Assembly (NCBI GenBank): GCA_026874595.1
Contig: CM049318.1
Span: 21,055,456 to 21,119,455, forward strand
DNA from: Sipunculus nudus
Lineage: Eukaryota; Annelida; Sipuncula; Golfingiida; Sipunculidae
Length of the DNA: 64,000 nt
Reading direction: 5' to 3'
The notes beneath the pieces are model-generated. The model worked only from the letters and a program-made list of their open reading frames with translations. It was not told where the DNA came from and did no database searches. The position numbers and the translations under genes are program-made. Shown here piece after piece: positions 46,101 to 58,270 of the stretch. How positions within the stretch are numbered: position 1 is the stretch's first letter; each line of letters starts with the position of its first letter.

Positions 46101-49100
46101 GAAATAAAATAAGTAGTTCCTTCTCCTATAACAGGGCATAATATCAAATCTTATCTAATGCTTGGGCATCATATGTACATCATAAATACATACGAACCAC
46201 AGAAAATGCACATCATCATATGTACATCATCATATGTACATCAGCATATGTACATCATTATATGAACATTTTCTTATTTATACAACTATATATACATCAG
46301 CATATGTACCTCAGCATATATGTACATCAGCACATGTACATCATAAAAGATGAATATACATCAACATATGTATATCAAGTTATGTATATTACCAGCAATA
46401 TCGAAGGGAAGAGGGGGCATCATAATCTCTCATTTAAACAATCTTTGCATAATGCCGTTATGGTATTGAGTGCTCAGATTATCCAGTGTTGTATTCTACT
46501 GAATGTTGCCATTTTATATGGCTTCTTGTTTCATAAAGTTTGGTAAAATCTTACACCTGCACACTATCTGAGTATTATTTTTAATGTTCCATAAATGTTT
46601 AAAATGACTCAGTTATAAGTCCATATTTTTTCCATGGGGAAAATGAAAAGCAAATGGTGTAAAACATTTTATTGTCCTCACCTTCTTTTCTTCAAGGAAT
46701 TTTCCAAGGAGAGGAAGAGCTGACTTAGACAGGAGGTAGAAACATGGACACTGGAAAAAGAACAAATGAATAATGCTCTTGTATATACAGGATCATATAA
46801 ATAAACTGTAAATATTTATTCTAAGGAATGCAGGCCTCTGCCATTTGGGTGGTCCTTAATGTGGGATGCCCATAGTCCCAGATTCATCTGTGCAAAAGTT
46901 CCCCCAACCTGTGTTTGCATTCACCTATTCAGCATATATTTCCATGTTCATTTGTGCACACTAGACTGTACGTTTGTGAACATTCCTGGAAGTCCCTCCT
47001 GGAGCCGGATCATAAAGTGGACCCACAAAAACCTTATTAATTCTTCCTTGGCCTATTCCTGAAATTCCATTCAAGATTATGCGAGTTAGGTTGTAAACAA
47101 AAACACAAACACACACACATATGGAAATGAATGCATGCCTTACTGCTGGAGGCAAGACTTAATGTTTTTTCAAAGAAATGTCCGTTCCACATTATTTCAA
47201 TGTTATAAAGGCAAAATCACTCAGATAACCCTTTGTTTTGAAAAAAAAGTTATCTTATTCCTGGATTCAAGTCAATTAACACAATAAATAAATTAAAAGA
47301 ATTACACAATACAGTAAAACCCTGAAATTACAACCACCAACTAAACCTTGATAATTTGGTCTCATTTTCAAGGTGGTCATCCAAGTGAGGTCTTTAATGA
47401 AGAGCAAAAAAGAATTGGGATTGTGAACAAGTGGCGCTTATTTTGAGATGGTCCCTAAAGTGAGGTGGTTGCTAGGTGATTTTTTACTGTACATAAAGTC
47501 ATTATCATTTCCATAAAAAAAAACATCTCCCAACAAAGTGTGAACATAATGAAATGGTTGTATACATATGGAATATTTACCATTTAGGATTGAAGAGCAT
47601 TTAAGCTCAAACCAACATTATTTATACTGACCTCTTTTCTCGAGGTTGTCTGGTGAGGCTGAGGTTTTTCCAGGAACCCTGTCACCCTGAGGTCTGAGTC
47701 GGTCTCCAAAATACCATATTTGTGTACCTCTAAGCCAAAAGAAATAACATGCAAAATTGTTTCCAGTTTTATGTAAGACCAAATTTGATAAAACCAATCA
47801 TGATTAATGAATGCACCAAGTCTCCAGATATTAGTTAAAATGACATTGAGGAAAAGATACCAATGATGTAATTTGCCAGTCTAAAAAAGAGGGATAATTT
47901 GAGTTGAAAAGAGAGAAAGTACAGGTGGCACCACCAGTCTTAAGCAGCTAATAAAACTATCTATAAACAATTAGCTCAGCAAAATTAATCACATTCCTAA
48001 TGAAAATTTTGAGATACTTGAGGATTTTCATCAAATTTTTAATTGGTCTAGGGTGCACCAATGAGCCCCATAGGTTGAACAATATAGGTTGCAATGACTA
48101 ATTTCAGTTTTCAAAGAAACTGTTTTTATGATCATCCCTGGATATTGAGTTAGAAGTTTCTGTTTCTAGATCTGGCAGTTACAATTTGTGCTGTGTTTTT
48201 TTACAATTGGTACCAACAAAGGGTGATTGCTATAGCTCAGCATGACTTGAAAAGATTTGCAGCAATAGTGTAAGATGGGGGTGGGGTATTTCCTGAGATA
48301 TGAATCACTATCCTGAAGAAAACACTGTAAACAACTGTTACTGAAACATTGAAAAAAAAATTAAAATGTGTCTAATCACCATCATCTCTGCATGAGACAT
48401 AAACTAAAGTACTGCCATCTGGCTGCAGTTCTTGGAACTTCTGATGCCTCTTGATCACTTCTTGCAGACTGAAGTCCTCATAAAACAACGTGTCGCTGGA
48501 AAATACACATTTCAAATTGTAATATCACATCCCAAGTTAGTCACAAGTTAACAGCAAAATCAAACAAAAGACCCATAAGTCCTGATGCTCAGCTTATAAG
48601 CCTGACCGATGAAATTACAGCCTTACATCCAATGAAGTTTTGAAAGATGACAGGGAATTGACCTAACTATGAATTCTATGTGACCTCAATCGCATATTCA
48701 TTCAATGAATAATCATGGGCAGAGCAGTTGCAAGCAACCTATCAAGTTACCGTTGACAATATAAACAGTCAATAACCCGGCAATTGCAAAATTTGGACAA
48801 CTCTCCCAAACAGAACACATGTAGTCTGTACCAGGACCCATGTTGGCATGTTTCCTAGGATAGTTTTTTATACAAAGGGGATAGGGTAAAAAACTTAAAT
48901 GTTCTAGGCCAACGGTTGCAGGAGCTATTCTGCCGACTACTGAGTGAATAATAATGTCTTACCTGGCATGTAATTCATGGACAAATAATCCAAAATATGG
49001 CAAACAGTACACAATGACTGCGATATATTCATCACTGGAGACCAGTCAATGTGACACCATATGTCATCAACTTTTGTGACATGTCTGTGATGTCATTATT

Positions 49101-52100
49101 GTTTTGTAAACAACTCTTGCAACCATTGCCATATAAGGCATTCTGCATAGGAGCATTTTAGGGGCTCATTAGCATACTTAGGTTATAAGGAAGAAGCATA
49201 TGGGCTGTTGCGGATAGGTCAATTATATCTGTCTCCTATCAATGGAACAATAATGGAGAAACCAGGTCTCCTGAATCAATGTTTTCTCAATGGATACTTT
49301 TAAAAGATTTTTAATGTCTAGTTCTTTCCAAATTTGAATGATATTTTTTATTCAAAACTGATGATAACATTGCATTACATAACTTTCATTTAATGATCCA
49401 ATGCAAAATATATTATAGCTTTTTTGTAAGTATGGAATAAACACTAAAAAGAAGACTAAGCTACCAAAGAGTAAACGTCATCACAATTGAACAAATAGTT
49501 ATTGAGATTCTGGAGCTGATGAATGAATGTGACCATAAATGAGTTGATTATAGTGAAAATTGATATCTGTGACTAAGATTTTTAATGAATGGTGGAGGTA
49601 ATTTTGTTTGCATGCCTTTGTGATCTTGTGGAAAGTTTCTGTCCAGCAAATTTAAACCCACTCGATAGTTTTTATTCAGGGTATTGGTCACTGTAGTAAA
49701 ATATACATGTATAGCATGAACTTTTTTGTTACAGCTCACCTTTACTGTCAGCTGAGCTAAAATATATTTTTTTCTCTTTTACTTCATATCATTTTAAGAT
49801 TTAACCCTTTATTACAAAGAGACCCACAAAGCACATTCCAGATGGGCACCTTGAACTCAGCTAACCCTTTACTAAATAGAGCCAAGAAAGCACACTTCAG
49901 ATGGGCACTTTGAACTCTGCTAACCTTTTACTAAATAGAGCAACAAAATCACACTTCAGAGTGGCACCTTGAACTCTGCTAAAGTTAAATTGCTGAAAAT
50001 GCTGTTAAAATACCAAAACAAGGGACCCATGGGTCATGGCGCTCAGCTGATTGTGATTGGACCATAAATGTTTCTTCACTGTGATACTATATCGAGTCCA
50101 TAAAGCTTATGAATATCATGGACATGTTGGGCTATTTTAAAGGAATGTAATGTAATATGTGAGTAAATGATAAATGAAATTACCTGACTGATGGATTAAT
50201 AGAGTAAAATACAGTGGTTTATTTTTTATTTATTTAGAAGGGGTTGAAAATTGTGATATATTTGAGCAAATATGAATGCAATGACAGCAGTAATAAGCAG
50301 TAGTAGAATGATGATAAGGCTATTTGTTGAAGGATCTAAAGTGTATGGTAGTCTGTAAGCTTTCAATTAGACAGATATGATGTTATGATTAACTATGCTG
50401 ATGAAGTGATTTATGAATTTGTGACTGTATGACACAATATCTCTTTAGTCTTGACAAGGTACATTATTGTGATGCCCACTATGTCTACATATTACACAAT
50501 ATTGATATAATTTCTGGCATGTACAAAGGTACCTATGGACGAATAGTTATACAAAATATTAAAGTATGAATATATCTGATTCATCTTGTTCTTGCTTACT
50601 GAGGCTGACTTTGGGATGGGGTTCAGAGAAGGGAAAAGTGAGGGCAGCACGAAGGTGGATGTAGAAATATTCTATTGTAATGTTTTTCATTTATATAAGA
50701 ATATGAAAAGCTAAGAGGAAAGGGGCCCTCCTACTTGGTTGCAAACTAATACTCTGACATGACTGTCATGAAGAAAAACAGTAAAAGTTTTGAGATACTG
50801 TGATGCATATGAAAATTTACAGATGGAGAGGCAAGTGGACAGAATGGACTAATACCTTTATTTCACTTTCAAGGGAACAATGCATTTAAGTTTATATATA
50901 AGCCTATTTTTTTTTAGCATATCCACTTTTTCCAATAAGAAGTTTTTATCTGAATCATTTTTTTATTTACAGGTTTTATAAATTTTTAATAAAAAAAACT
51001 GAAAATATAAGTTAAAATATTAGAATTGTTGCAAAAGTTGCAATCATTATATATACAGAGTAAAAAACTGAAACTATAAGTTAAAATATTAGAATTGTTG
51101 CAAAAGTTGCAATCATCATATATCCAGAGTGTAGCTCATATTGGGTCATATTATGCATACTCATATATTTTATTATTTTTAAATCATAAATGTTTAAACT
51201 GAATTTAAAAGAAAATAATGCCACAACATGGCATCTACAAGAATATCCCTTGAATCACTATTAAAAAGTTTTGCCCATTGGAGTTTTCAGTACATGCTTA
51301 ATTTTATTCACCAAAATAAAATAAAAGATTCAGTAAATTTGAAAAAATAAAACATCTTTTCAAATAAAGTATACACACTGTTGGTTGACTTAGGGACGAC
51401 AATATCATTGTGCTAATTACTATCCCAGTTTTAATTTATTACTGGAATTAATAGTCAATTTCACACCTGGTGAAGTTTTTACTCTTCTGAAGTAAGGAAT
51501 TACTTATCTTATGAACATCCACACTTTCATAGCAATACACCACTTTGTGGACACAATTAAATGTACACTTTAATCATTGTAACCCTGGTGGTACAATACA
51601 AAATCTAAAATGTAGCATAGCCTAGAATAAGAATGAATCAAATACAGAAAATAATAACATTCATCTAGTTTATGTACCATCTGGGGGGGGGGGGGAGTGC
51701 AGGGCAGAGGGGAAGCCTGCTGGTAGTGGCCAAGCTGAGCCAAGGCAAGCTGCCTGGGGTGGGTTACATAATGCAAGTGAAGGGTGTACTACTAGGTGGG
51801 CTAGATGTAAACAACACTTGACATGGTGTATGAAAACGTGAATAAAAGCTATTCTTTCCAATCAATTTCTTTGAAATTTCAGATTTTAAAAGATTAAATC
51901 CTTATGTATATATGTTGTGAAAATTAAATCAACAGTGCCAAAGTTGGACAAAATTTAAGGTATTGATTTTTTATTTATGCTAATAACTTGAAAAATTTGC
52001 AAAATTCAGATCTAATTTTGGGCAAACAATTGAATCTAGATTAAATAAAGTTATATTCCTGAAAAAAAGTCTCAAGGTTCAGCTATTCTCATGTTAGGTG

Positions 52101-54646
52101 AGTAATATATTTCCTGATTTAAAAAAAAATTGCATTACATTTTGGCCCATAACTTCAAAATAATACCCAATACTGACCTAATTTTTGGTATGTTCATAGA
52201 AAATGTTTGAAAGAATGTGAATACTAAATATGATCAAAAACAGATCAGTGGTTTTGATATAAGGCAGCCTTGAAGTGTAACAATGGCTTTTTTTAAGGAA
52301 AACAGAGGTTTTTCCTTAACATCCCGAAGGAACGAAGTCCTAATGACCCAATTTTCAGTATGGTAGGAGATTTTGGGGACATCTAAAATTATGCCAACAG
52401 CCTGGGGAGCATAGAGATGTGCACTGAATAACCTACGGTCATCAAAGTGGACTGCTTGACAATGTAAGGGAATACAACAAGAGCCTCCAAAAAATTCAAT
52501 AACTAGCCTAATTTTACAGATTTTTTTTTTGAGGTGGTCACTACACCAAAGTGTTTGTTAGGCAAGGTATAACTGTGTATGTACTCACCCTGCTATGATG
52601 ATTAAATCTTCATCTTTACTGTGTTTTGCTGCTAAATCCATGCAGGCTACTGCTCCAGAACGTGTCTGTTGTAAAGGGTATACATTATAAACATATACAT
52701 AGTATTATTATAAATATATAATATACAGTATATATGTAAATTAATTCAATGTAATTTTATTAAATATTTGAGCTATGAGAAATATCTTAAGTTACATCAG
52801 AATTTCTAATTGCTGATTTTACACATATGAAGGTCCAGCATTAAAGATTAAATGGAAAAAATGTATTGTTGGAAACTGAATTAAAATATCTAAGTGTCCT
52901 TTTTTATGACCATATAAATTTACTTCATCTGAATGGCATTTAAAGGGAACTCTCTTCAGTATAAACAATTTATATTAAGATGGCAAAGATTGCCTTTGTT
53001 TTGGTGGAAGAAGCTGACCTGTGATGCAAATCTGAGGCATTACCAACATAGTCCAACATGAAAAGGCTTCACACTCTTTCCCGACTATTGACCCTTTAAC
53101 CTTATATTGTCACAACCAAATCTCTCACTAATGTTGGGAACTGATTGTCATATCATGATAGATCATCAGAAAAAAACTTGTTGACCTCTACCGATTAATA
53201 ATTGGAAATAATCAGTTGTTTAGCAGTATGAACTTTTGCTCCATATATAGATTGGTACATTATCTCAACTGATATAAGGCCTACAGGCTAATAATGTCAT
53301 AATTCTATAGCCTACATGTCTATATAGTAACTGAGGAATTAGTAAACACAGACTTTCCTAGTTTGCTTGCATAATGTAAATGAAAGCACACATTTCCTCA
53401 TCACAAAACCTACGTTAAATGAAAAAAAATGCAATCAATTATGGCTTTGCAAGATTGATCATTGGATCGTTTGCATCAACCGACCGATCATCAATTATAA
53501 TCAATCATCAGCCCATCACTATCTCTGACCTCATTAGATGTACTCCCATCACACACCAACATCACCCCCGGCCAGTCCTGTGCCCACACTTCAAAGGCTG
53601 AGTGATTTGTACTGTTAGTCTGAAACATAATACATCTAATAATGTTACAACCCCATGAAGTCATCGAGGGAAGCACATGAAATGTCTATAGCTGTTGAGG
53701 CTGAAAAGTCGGCAACATGGTATAGTTCAGGATATAGTCTATCTGAACTCACCTAGATTAGACCAGACTGATGCAGCTTTTTTTGATGATCAAAAGTATG
53801 ATATTTATAATACTACCTAATGGTTCTTAAAGTCAGCTATACACCTACCAATTCTGTAGAATTATTGTGATTTCTTCTTACTCTTTGTACCTATTTATGA
53901 ACTGTAGGTAATTTCTGTTATGAAAAGATAATTAACACCTCTGTGATGGATGTATGAGCTTGTATATCTATTTACTGGTAAATATGATATGTGCACCAAT
54001 GCTGACAGATGGGGAAAAAAAATGTAAGATAAGTCTGCATATGTGTGGAAGTTGAAACATCACTAGTTGCCTAATGCCGTTTGCAAAACTCTGGTTGATC
54101 TTACTTGCCACCAGATGTCCTTGTTGAATTTGTTTGGATTATTTTGGTAGGTACCCCAGATGTTACGAGGATATAAACAGAACGAACAGACTGTGTGTGG
54201 TTGGATCAGGATTTTCTGGCCTATTTATAAAGTTTAAGCAGTTATCTTCAGTTAATATAGGTGTCCAATATAGGATTAGGCTCCTTACGTATAATAATGT
54301 ATATTTCATCTAAATACATAAAACATGAATAATATGAAAAAGTGATGGAAGCTTTTACTTAATTAAGGATGCAAAAACCTGAACTGACTCAGGACCTAAT
54401 TATCATTAAGGGGAATTGAATAAATTTAGACTTGTTGACAAACCAAATACTTACTATAACAATGACCTCTGTGACCTCACGAGTGGCATTTAGCATCTTC
54501 ATCCAGTGGCTAATGAGAGGATATGGTCCTATGGGTAACAGAGGTTTGGGAACCCCCCTCAAGGCATCGTAAGCACCATTCAAGTCAGACAGCAGGTCTC
54601 GCTGAAGACGGGTGCCATAACCAGCTCCAAGGATCACGGCTTTCAT
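43190..54646 (-). CDS. Sugar-phosphate nucleotidyltransferase (NTP_transferase family), 8 coding exons
   Basis: Exons on the minus strand, assembled from GT/AG signals: 54455-54646, 53530-53619, 52589-52665, 48380-48495, 47632-47729, 46682-46750, 43734-43792, 43190-43301. They total 813 nt, phases are consistent throughout, and the product is 270 aa ending in TAA. Family motifs are the nucleotide-binding MKAVILGAGYGTRL at the start, PKPLLPIG (about 34-41), CDGSTSNETRSGAV spanning exons 2/3, the metal-site IAGDTLF spanning exons 3/4, FLEKP in exon 5, and GRFDVGGL in exon 8. This is the whole Rossmann-like domain with no hexapeptide (LbH) domain, unlike GMPPA/B or eIF2B subunits. It resembles bacterial glucose-1-phosphate thymidylyl/uridylyltransferases. 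It probably makes an NDP-sugar in the cytosol; substrate unknown. A TTTTTGTAG acceptor 2 nt before the ATG implies an upstream non-coding exon. Confidence 0.88.
44180..45800. repeat. R1-type tandem array in intron 6
   Basis: Four units of about 290-350 bp. TTTGTGCCCTGTNAACAGA recurs near 44457, 44737, 45058 and 45408, followed each time by a GGTCTCAAAAATA-like piece and, in three of them, by CACCAGTCTGCAGAAACTGA. The array closes with a GACGGACAAAG piece at 45737 and TCAGCTGAGAT at 45784. A G-run lies at 44918-44934. No coding sequence is seen. Confidence 0.8.
46200..46395. repeat. Short minisatellite, ~14-bp unit, intron 6
   Basis: Imperfect repeats of CATATGTACATCAT / CATATGTACATCAG. Confidence 0.85.
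46905..47165. repeat. Dispersed repeat R2, copy in intron 5
   Basis: Related to 3150-3412 and 23655-23915: TTTGTGAACATTCCTGG, GAGCCGGATCA, an AC-rich tract and GGAGGCAAGACTTAATG in the same order. It sits within the nucleotidyltransferase gene, outside the duplicated X blocks. Confidence 0.6.
47312..47489. mobile_element. TA-flanked MITE in intron 5
   Basis: A 178-bp element starting CAGTAAAAC and ending TTTTTACTG, with TA on each side (47310-47311, 47490-47491) as a candidate target duplication. The interior is partly palindromic (CAACCACC against GGTGGTTG). Non-coding. A related interior occurs near 17160-17320. The Tc1/mariner link rests only on the TA duplication. Confidence 0.55.
47820..48260. 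repeat. R1 dispersed repeat, intron 4
   Basis: It contains ACAGGTGGCACCACCAGTCT, AGGGTGCACCAATGAGCCCC and the closing AAAGGGTGATTGCTATAGCT motif of the R1 family. Confidence 0.6.
49800..49985. repeat. ~60-bp tandem repeat, three units, intron 3
   Basis: Units carry AACCCTTTACTAAATAGAG-like and GGGCACCTTGAACTCNGCT pieces at about 49802, 49862 and 49922. The pseudogene copy in unit 1 has a single unit at about 16875-16945, so the array expanded after the duplication or contracted in unit 1. Confidence 0.75.
49986..52588. other. Long part of intron 3, mostly unique AT-rich DNA
   Basis: It starts with an R1-like CATGGGTCATGGCGCTCAGC piece (50034). A ~68-bp tandem pair (50994-51061, 51062-51130) shares the piece TTGCAAAAGTTGCAATCAT. 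A G-run lies at 51683-51695. Most of this segment is missing from the unit 1 pseudogene. No exon or gene is recognised. Confidence 0.5.
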
Positions 54647-57220
54647 GTCTACAAAAATCTGAACAGAATCGGACTACGTTTATATTGATAACTACTAGTC
54701 TGTCTATTTATCTTTCAATCCTCGAACATGTTTTTACATCCAATTTCAACCATGATTAACTACAAACCCTGACCCCAGTAATCACCATTAATATTTCTTT
54801 ATATGCCATATTCAAACTGGTATACTAATAGTAACAGTGCATACCTATATTAATTTCTGGTATTTTTTAAAAGTATCATAAGTGATTTTGAGAGCTATGG
54901 CAAAATAAAATAGCTCAGTTTAATATTATTCTTATTTACTTCAGAGCTTTCAGGAATGCGGGGGTAAGCGTCACTGGTGCTCTGATTCTCTTACGAATGC
55001 TCTGTTCTGAGGGTCCAAGCGCCTGATAGGATGCACAAATTTCCATCTTAAGGGCCCTGCAGCAGTCAATGACAATTACTGGCTGCTTCAAATGAACCCA
55101 TCAGCTGTGTAAACACCGCGCTGATAACAGAAATAACTAACATTTCGCTATAAGCAAATATTCATATAATATGACATGATTTATGACCATATAATGATAT
55201 GATAATTGTATAAAATTAAAAAAAAATAAGATTCAATTTTACGTAACCCTTCAAAATTTGACACGTATCATCTCCCCATGGGACGCTTTATACTCAGATG
55301 TGACTCCCCCAAATATTTGCCTGAGTGTCAAGGACTCCTCAAATTTTCTTCCTCTTGAAAGCCCTGTCTAAACATTCTATAAACAATTCTTCACACTTAC
55401 TTTTATGTGCAAAGTGGAATTTTTATTATTTAGTAATACTATATTTGTATATTTGTTCAAGTAAACTCAAAAAGCATTACAACTGAACTTATGATAAGAA
55501 CTGCTTGACTGGTGTTTGAGCCTCAGAATACATTTTTTACACACTCTACAGACTGAACAAATTTAACATTTCATCACATTACTGATTGGTCATAATTGAA
55601 GGCCTTTAACTTTTATATTTAATTTCCTTAATCAGGAGATACTGAGTTAAATGTGACATGACTGGGTCAGGGTTTCTCTAATGCAAGCAAGATTGCCTTC
55701 ATCATAATATTACATTTTTCATGCTTTATGAGTAATTTGACTATATGTTCAAGTCATATCTTAATTTGTGGAGGCAGCCAAGCCTTTTGTTGATCAGTTT
55801 AAAAATAAGTAAAAGGTACAATTATTACAGTAATTACAGAAGTTTACATAATATTCTTTAAATTAGGTTCTTTAAAACCTTCATAAAAAACCAAATGCAT
55901 CAATTTACATTTACCCATTATTTATTTTTTTAAAACAGTCTCAATTTACATGTTTTGGAATGTGAATTTGAATATTTTTTTTATACTTACTGATCATGAT
56001 TGTTGAGAGTGCAGCAATCAACAATAAAAAAAATAAGTTTATTACTCTATAAAATCTATTATATGGCCAATCATACAACCATTATATTTTTCATATAATG
56101 CAAAGGGGGATTCTGAGTGCAAGGCTGACAGAACATTAAAATTGGATATTGGGTTATCCGATTGCACTCTGATATATTATTGGGAACAAGCACCTGCAAT
56201 GGATCAGTAAACGTGAAAATATTGAGCTGTCAGTGTGGGTAGGCAAATCCACTTGCATGGTCTTAACAGGTTAACAAGTGCAAGTTTAGTTTGGTGTTCT
56301 GAACTTGGCTCAAGCTTAAAACCATCAATACAAATAGACCCAGTTGTGACTCTGTAGTAATAGTATAGTATCACAGAGCCACAATTGAGTCTAACTTGTT
56401 TAATAATTAAGGCTCGAAATTCGCTGGTGTCATGTATCATTTCATACTTGACAGAACACTGTTAAACTGAGCAAAAATGTTAAATTTGATAAATCTGCTG
56501 TAACTGAAATTTTTACTGTTGCCACGCATACACACCTACTCACTGAGTACGTGTGTCTGACCGGGGATCCCATCGATGTGGCTTCCCCAAAGGGGGTTCC
56601 CCAAAGGGGAATTCCCAGTGTGGACCCCGGAAGAAACAGACTGGTACTTACGCTATTTATTTCCCTATAGGCCACACAAACCAGTCTAGAGTACATGTTT
56701 ACCATCTATTCTATATATAGTTCATTGTTTAGTATCAAATAATGATTTCATAATTCAGTAGGTATGACCAGGATGTACCCAGGAAATTGTTCTGGTTTAT
56801 ATTTTCTAGTAAGGTTTTATTTTCCCGGAAAATGTTTTGAAAGGTCAAGGTTAACTGTAGGGTTGTGTGTCATTGACATAGAGGTGAAATATTTCATATG
56901 CTCAAATGGCAACTTCCTGCATTGCAACTTGAACAAAAGTCTATTCCGTTCAAAAACTGACACAATTGTAACGTTTCAAGCATTGTCTTTAATTAAACAT
57001 AATTACTGTCATGTCTGATTGTTTACAGTCACTTCAGTGTTCCAATGAATGTTCGGAAGACAGATTTATGTGTTTCAGAATCGAGTCGCACCGTTTTTAT
57101 ACCAATCCTTATAAAATTCCTGTATTTCATAAAGACTTTACACAATTAGGTCAACTTTTCTATCTGCAATCGACTTAACAACAACATTGGCAAATCCCTC
57201 AAATGACAAAAGAAGGAAGA
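54647..57220. other. Region upstream of the nucleotidyltransferase ATG
   Basis: Apart from one candidate exon (54936-55056), nothing coding is recognised. A short inverted pair lies at 56581-56613, with GGGGTTCCCCAAAGGGG in it. The expected non-coding first exon should lie here or near 57.6-58.3 kb, but no unambiguous donor was found. Confidence 0.4.
54936..55056 (-). other. Candidate terminal exon or gene relic (unassigned)
   Basis: The minus strand has an acceptor-like TTGACTGCTGCAG before 55056, then an open frame of about 39 codons including MEICASYQALGPSEQSIRKR, ending in a TAA at 54936. It is noticeably richer in GC than its surroundings. It is not recognised, and it lies only 290 bp upstream of the nucleotidyltransferase ATG exon. 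It may be the last exon of another gene, a 5' UTR portion, or a relic. Confidence 0.3.
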
Positions 57221-57224
57221 ATCA

Positions 57225-57262
<38 letters not shown>
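57221..57262. repeat. (CA)n microsatellite
   Basis: An ACAC run followed by TATATATA, adjoining the left arm of the palindrome at 57275. Confidence 0.9.
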
Positions 57263-57270
<8 letters not shown>

Positions 57271-57274
57271 CATA

Positions 57275-57420
57275 TATTTCACGACTTAAACACACTTATG
57301 TTCAACAGCACTGTTTCGTAAGGGCCCCTATGGGCCCTCCCCTGTCAGGAACATTAAGTGGTCTTGTCGGGGCTCCTTATACTTGATCCACACAAGTAAG
57401 TGTGTTTAAGTCCTGAAATA
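57275..57420. mobile_element. Palindromic MITE-like element between microsatellites
   Basis: The left end TATTTCACGACTTAAACACA is the inverse of the right end (TGTGTTTAAGTCCTGAAATA, one mismatch). It extends to 24 bp with CTTA/TAAG. The ~100-bp interior contains GGGCCCCTATGGGCCC. It is flanked by CA/TA repeats on both sides, so no target duplication can be read. Confidence 0.6.
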
Positions 57421-57445
57421 TATGTATTACAGCTCCTTGTAATCT

Positions 57446-57447
<2 letters not shown>

Positions 57448-57519
<72 letters not shown>
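57448..57519. repeat. (TA)n microsatellite
   Basis: About 72 bp of uninterrupted TA, capable of cruciform formation. Confidence 0.95.
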
Positions 57520-57523
<4 letters not shown>

Positions 57524-57599
57524 AAAACACGAGGATACCTAACATTATCCCATGTAATACAGTATATATATAGCCTAATCAAGGGTACGCTCTTTACAC

Positions 57600-58270
57600 A
57601 GCGCTTTAACTATAGGCCTACTGCCCATATGGTAAGCGCTGTTTGTTATTTGCTGTTTGCTGTTTGACCTCGTATCCTGAATTGCTACACCAGAGGGGAG
57701 CACTGTATTTTTGTCCAATGAGATGAGACCTTGTGCTGGAAGACACGGCCAAGTGAGAAATACACGGAGCCAATCATGTCCATTTCGTTTTGAGTGACAG
57801 CTCATCGTCCCGGTAACCGTCGGAACAGGCCACAGGCTCGGAGAGAATTGCCGCAGACGTGGTTTGCTTAGGGCCTTGGGCACATAGGATGCCCGGCCGG
57901 TGAGCTGTAATTCAAACGAAACGTAACAACAAAGGCTGCGTGCACATCTCGCTGGCTGGTTTCAGTTCTGCAGACAACAGATACATGGCTACGCTAACAC
58001 AGTCATATTGTCAGAATCGAATCGGTCGATGATGCCAGAATGCAAAGGGAGCAATTTAAATTCGACCGTAAACTTCAAACGGCGCTTGAAGCGCAGCTAT
58101 GGGCGGAGCAAGGATGCCTGTCGAGTGTTTGTTTATTGGCATCTGGTTGGCTGCTTGTCACATCATACGCACGTGTTTTTCAGCGGACAACAAACCGCCA
58201 TCTGGTGTCTATATATATCATAAATGGTCAAAGCTGGCAGCGTGAAAATCAGTTGCTTCTTTAGAAGCGT
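57600..58270. other. GC- and CpG-elevated region, possible promoter or first exon
   Basis: Composition rises above the AT-rich background. A CCAAT (57771) and a GGGCGGAGC (58100) are present. A plus-strand frame begins with an ATG at 57984 (MATLTQSYCQNRIGR) and stops after 15 codons. The overlapping frames 58040-58264 and (minus) 57575-57883 have no recognised domain. It could be a promoter for the nucleotidyltransferase on the minus strand, or the 5' exon of an unknown plus-strand gene. Confidence 0.3.

Noticed and set aside
56442-56705. 87-codon minus-strand frame upstream of the nucleotidyltransferase
   Set aside because: No domain, no splice context, and it crosses a short inverted repeat (CCCCAAAGGGG); probably random.
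57354-57545. 63-codon Tyr-Ile-rich frame
   Set aside because: It is the translation of the (TA)n tract.
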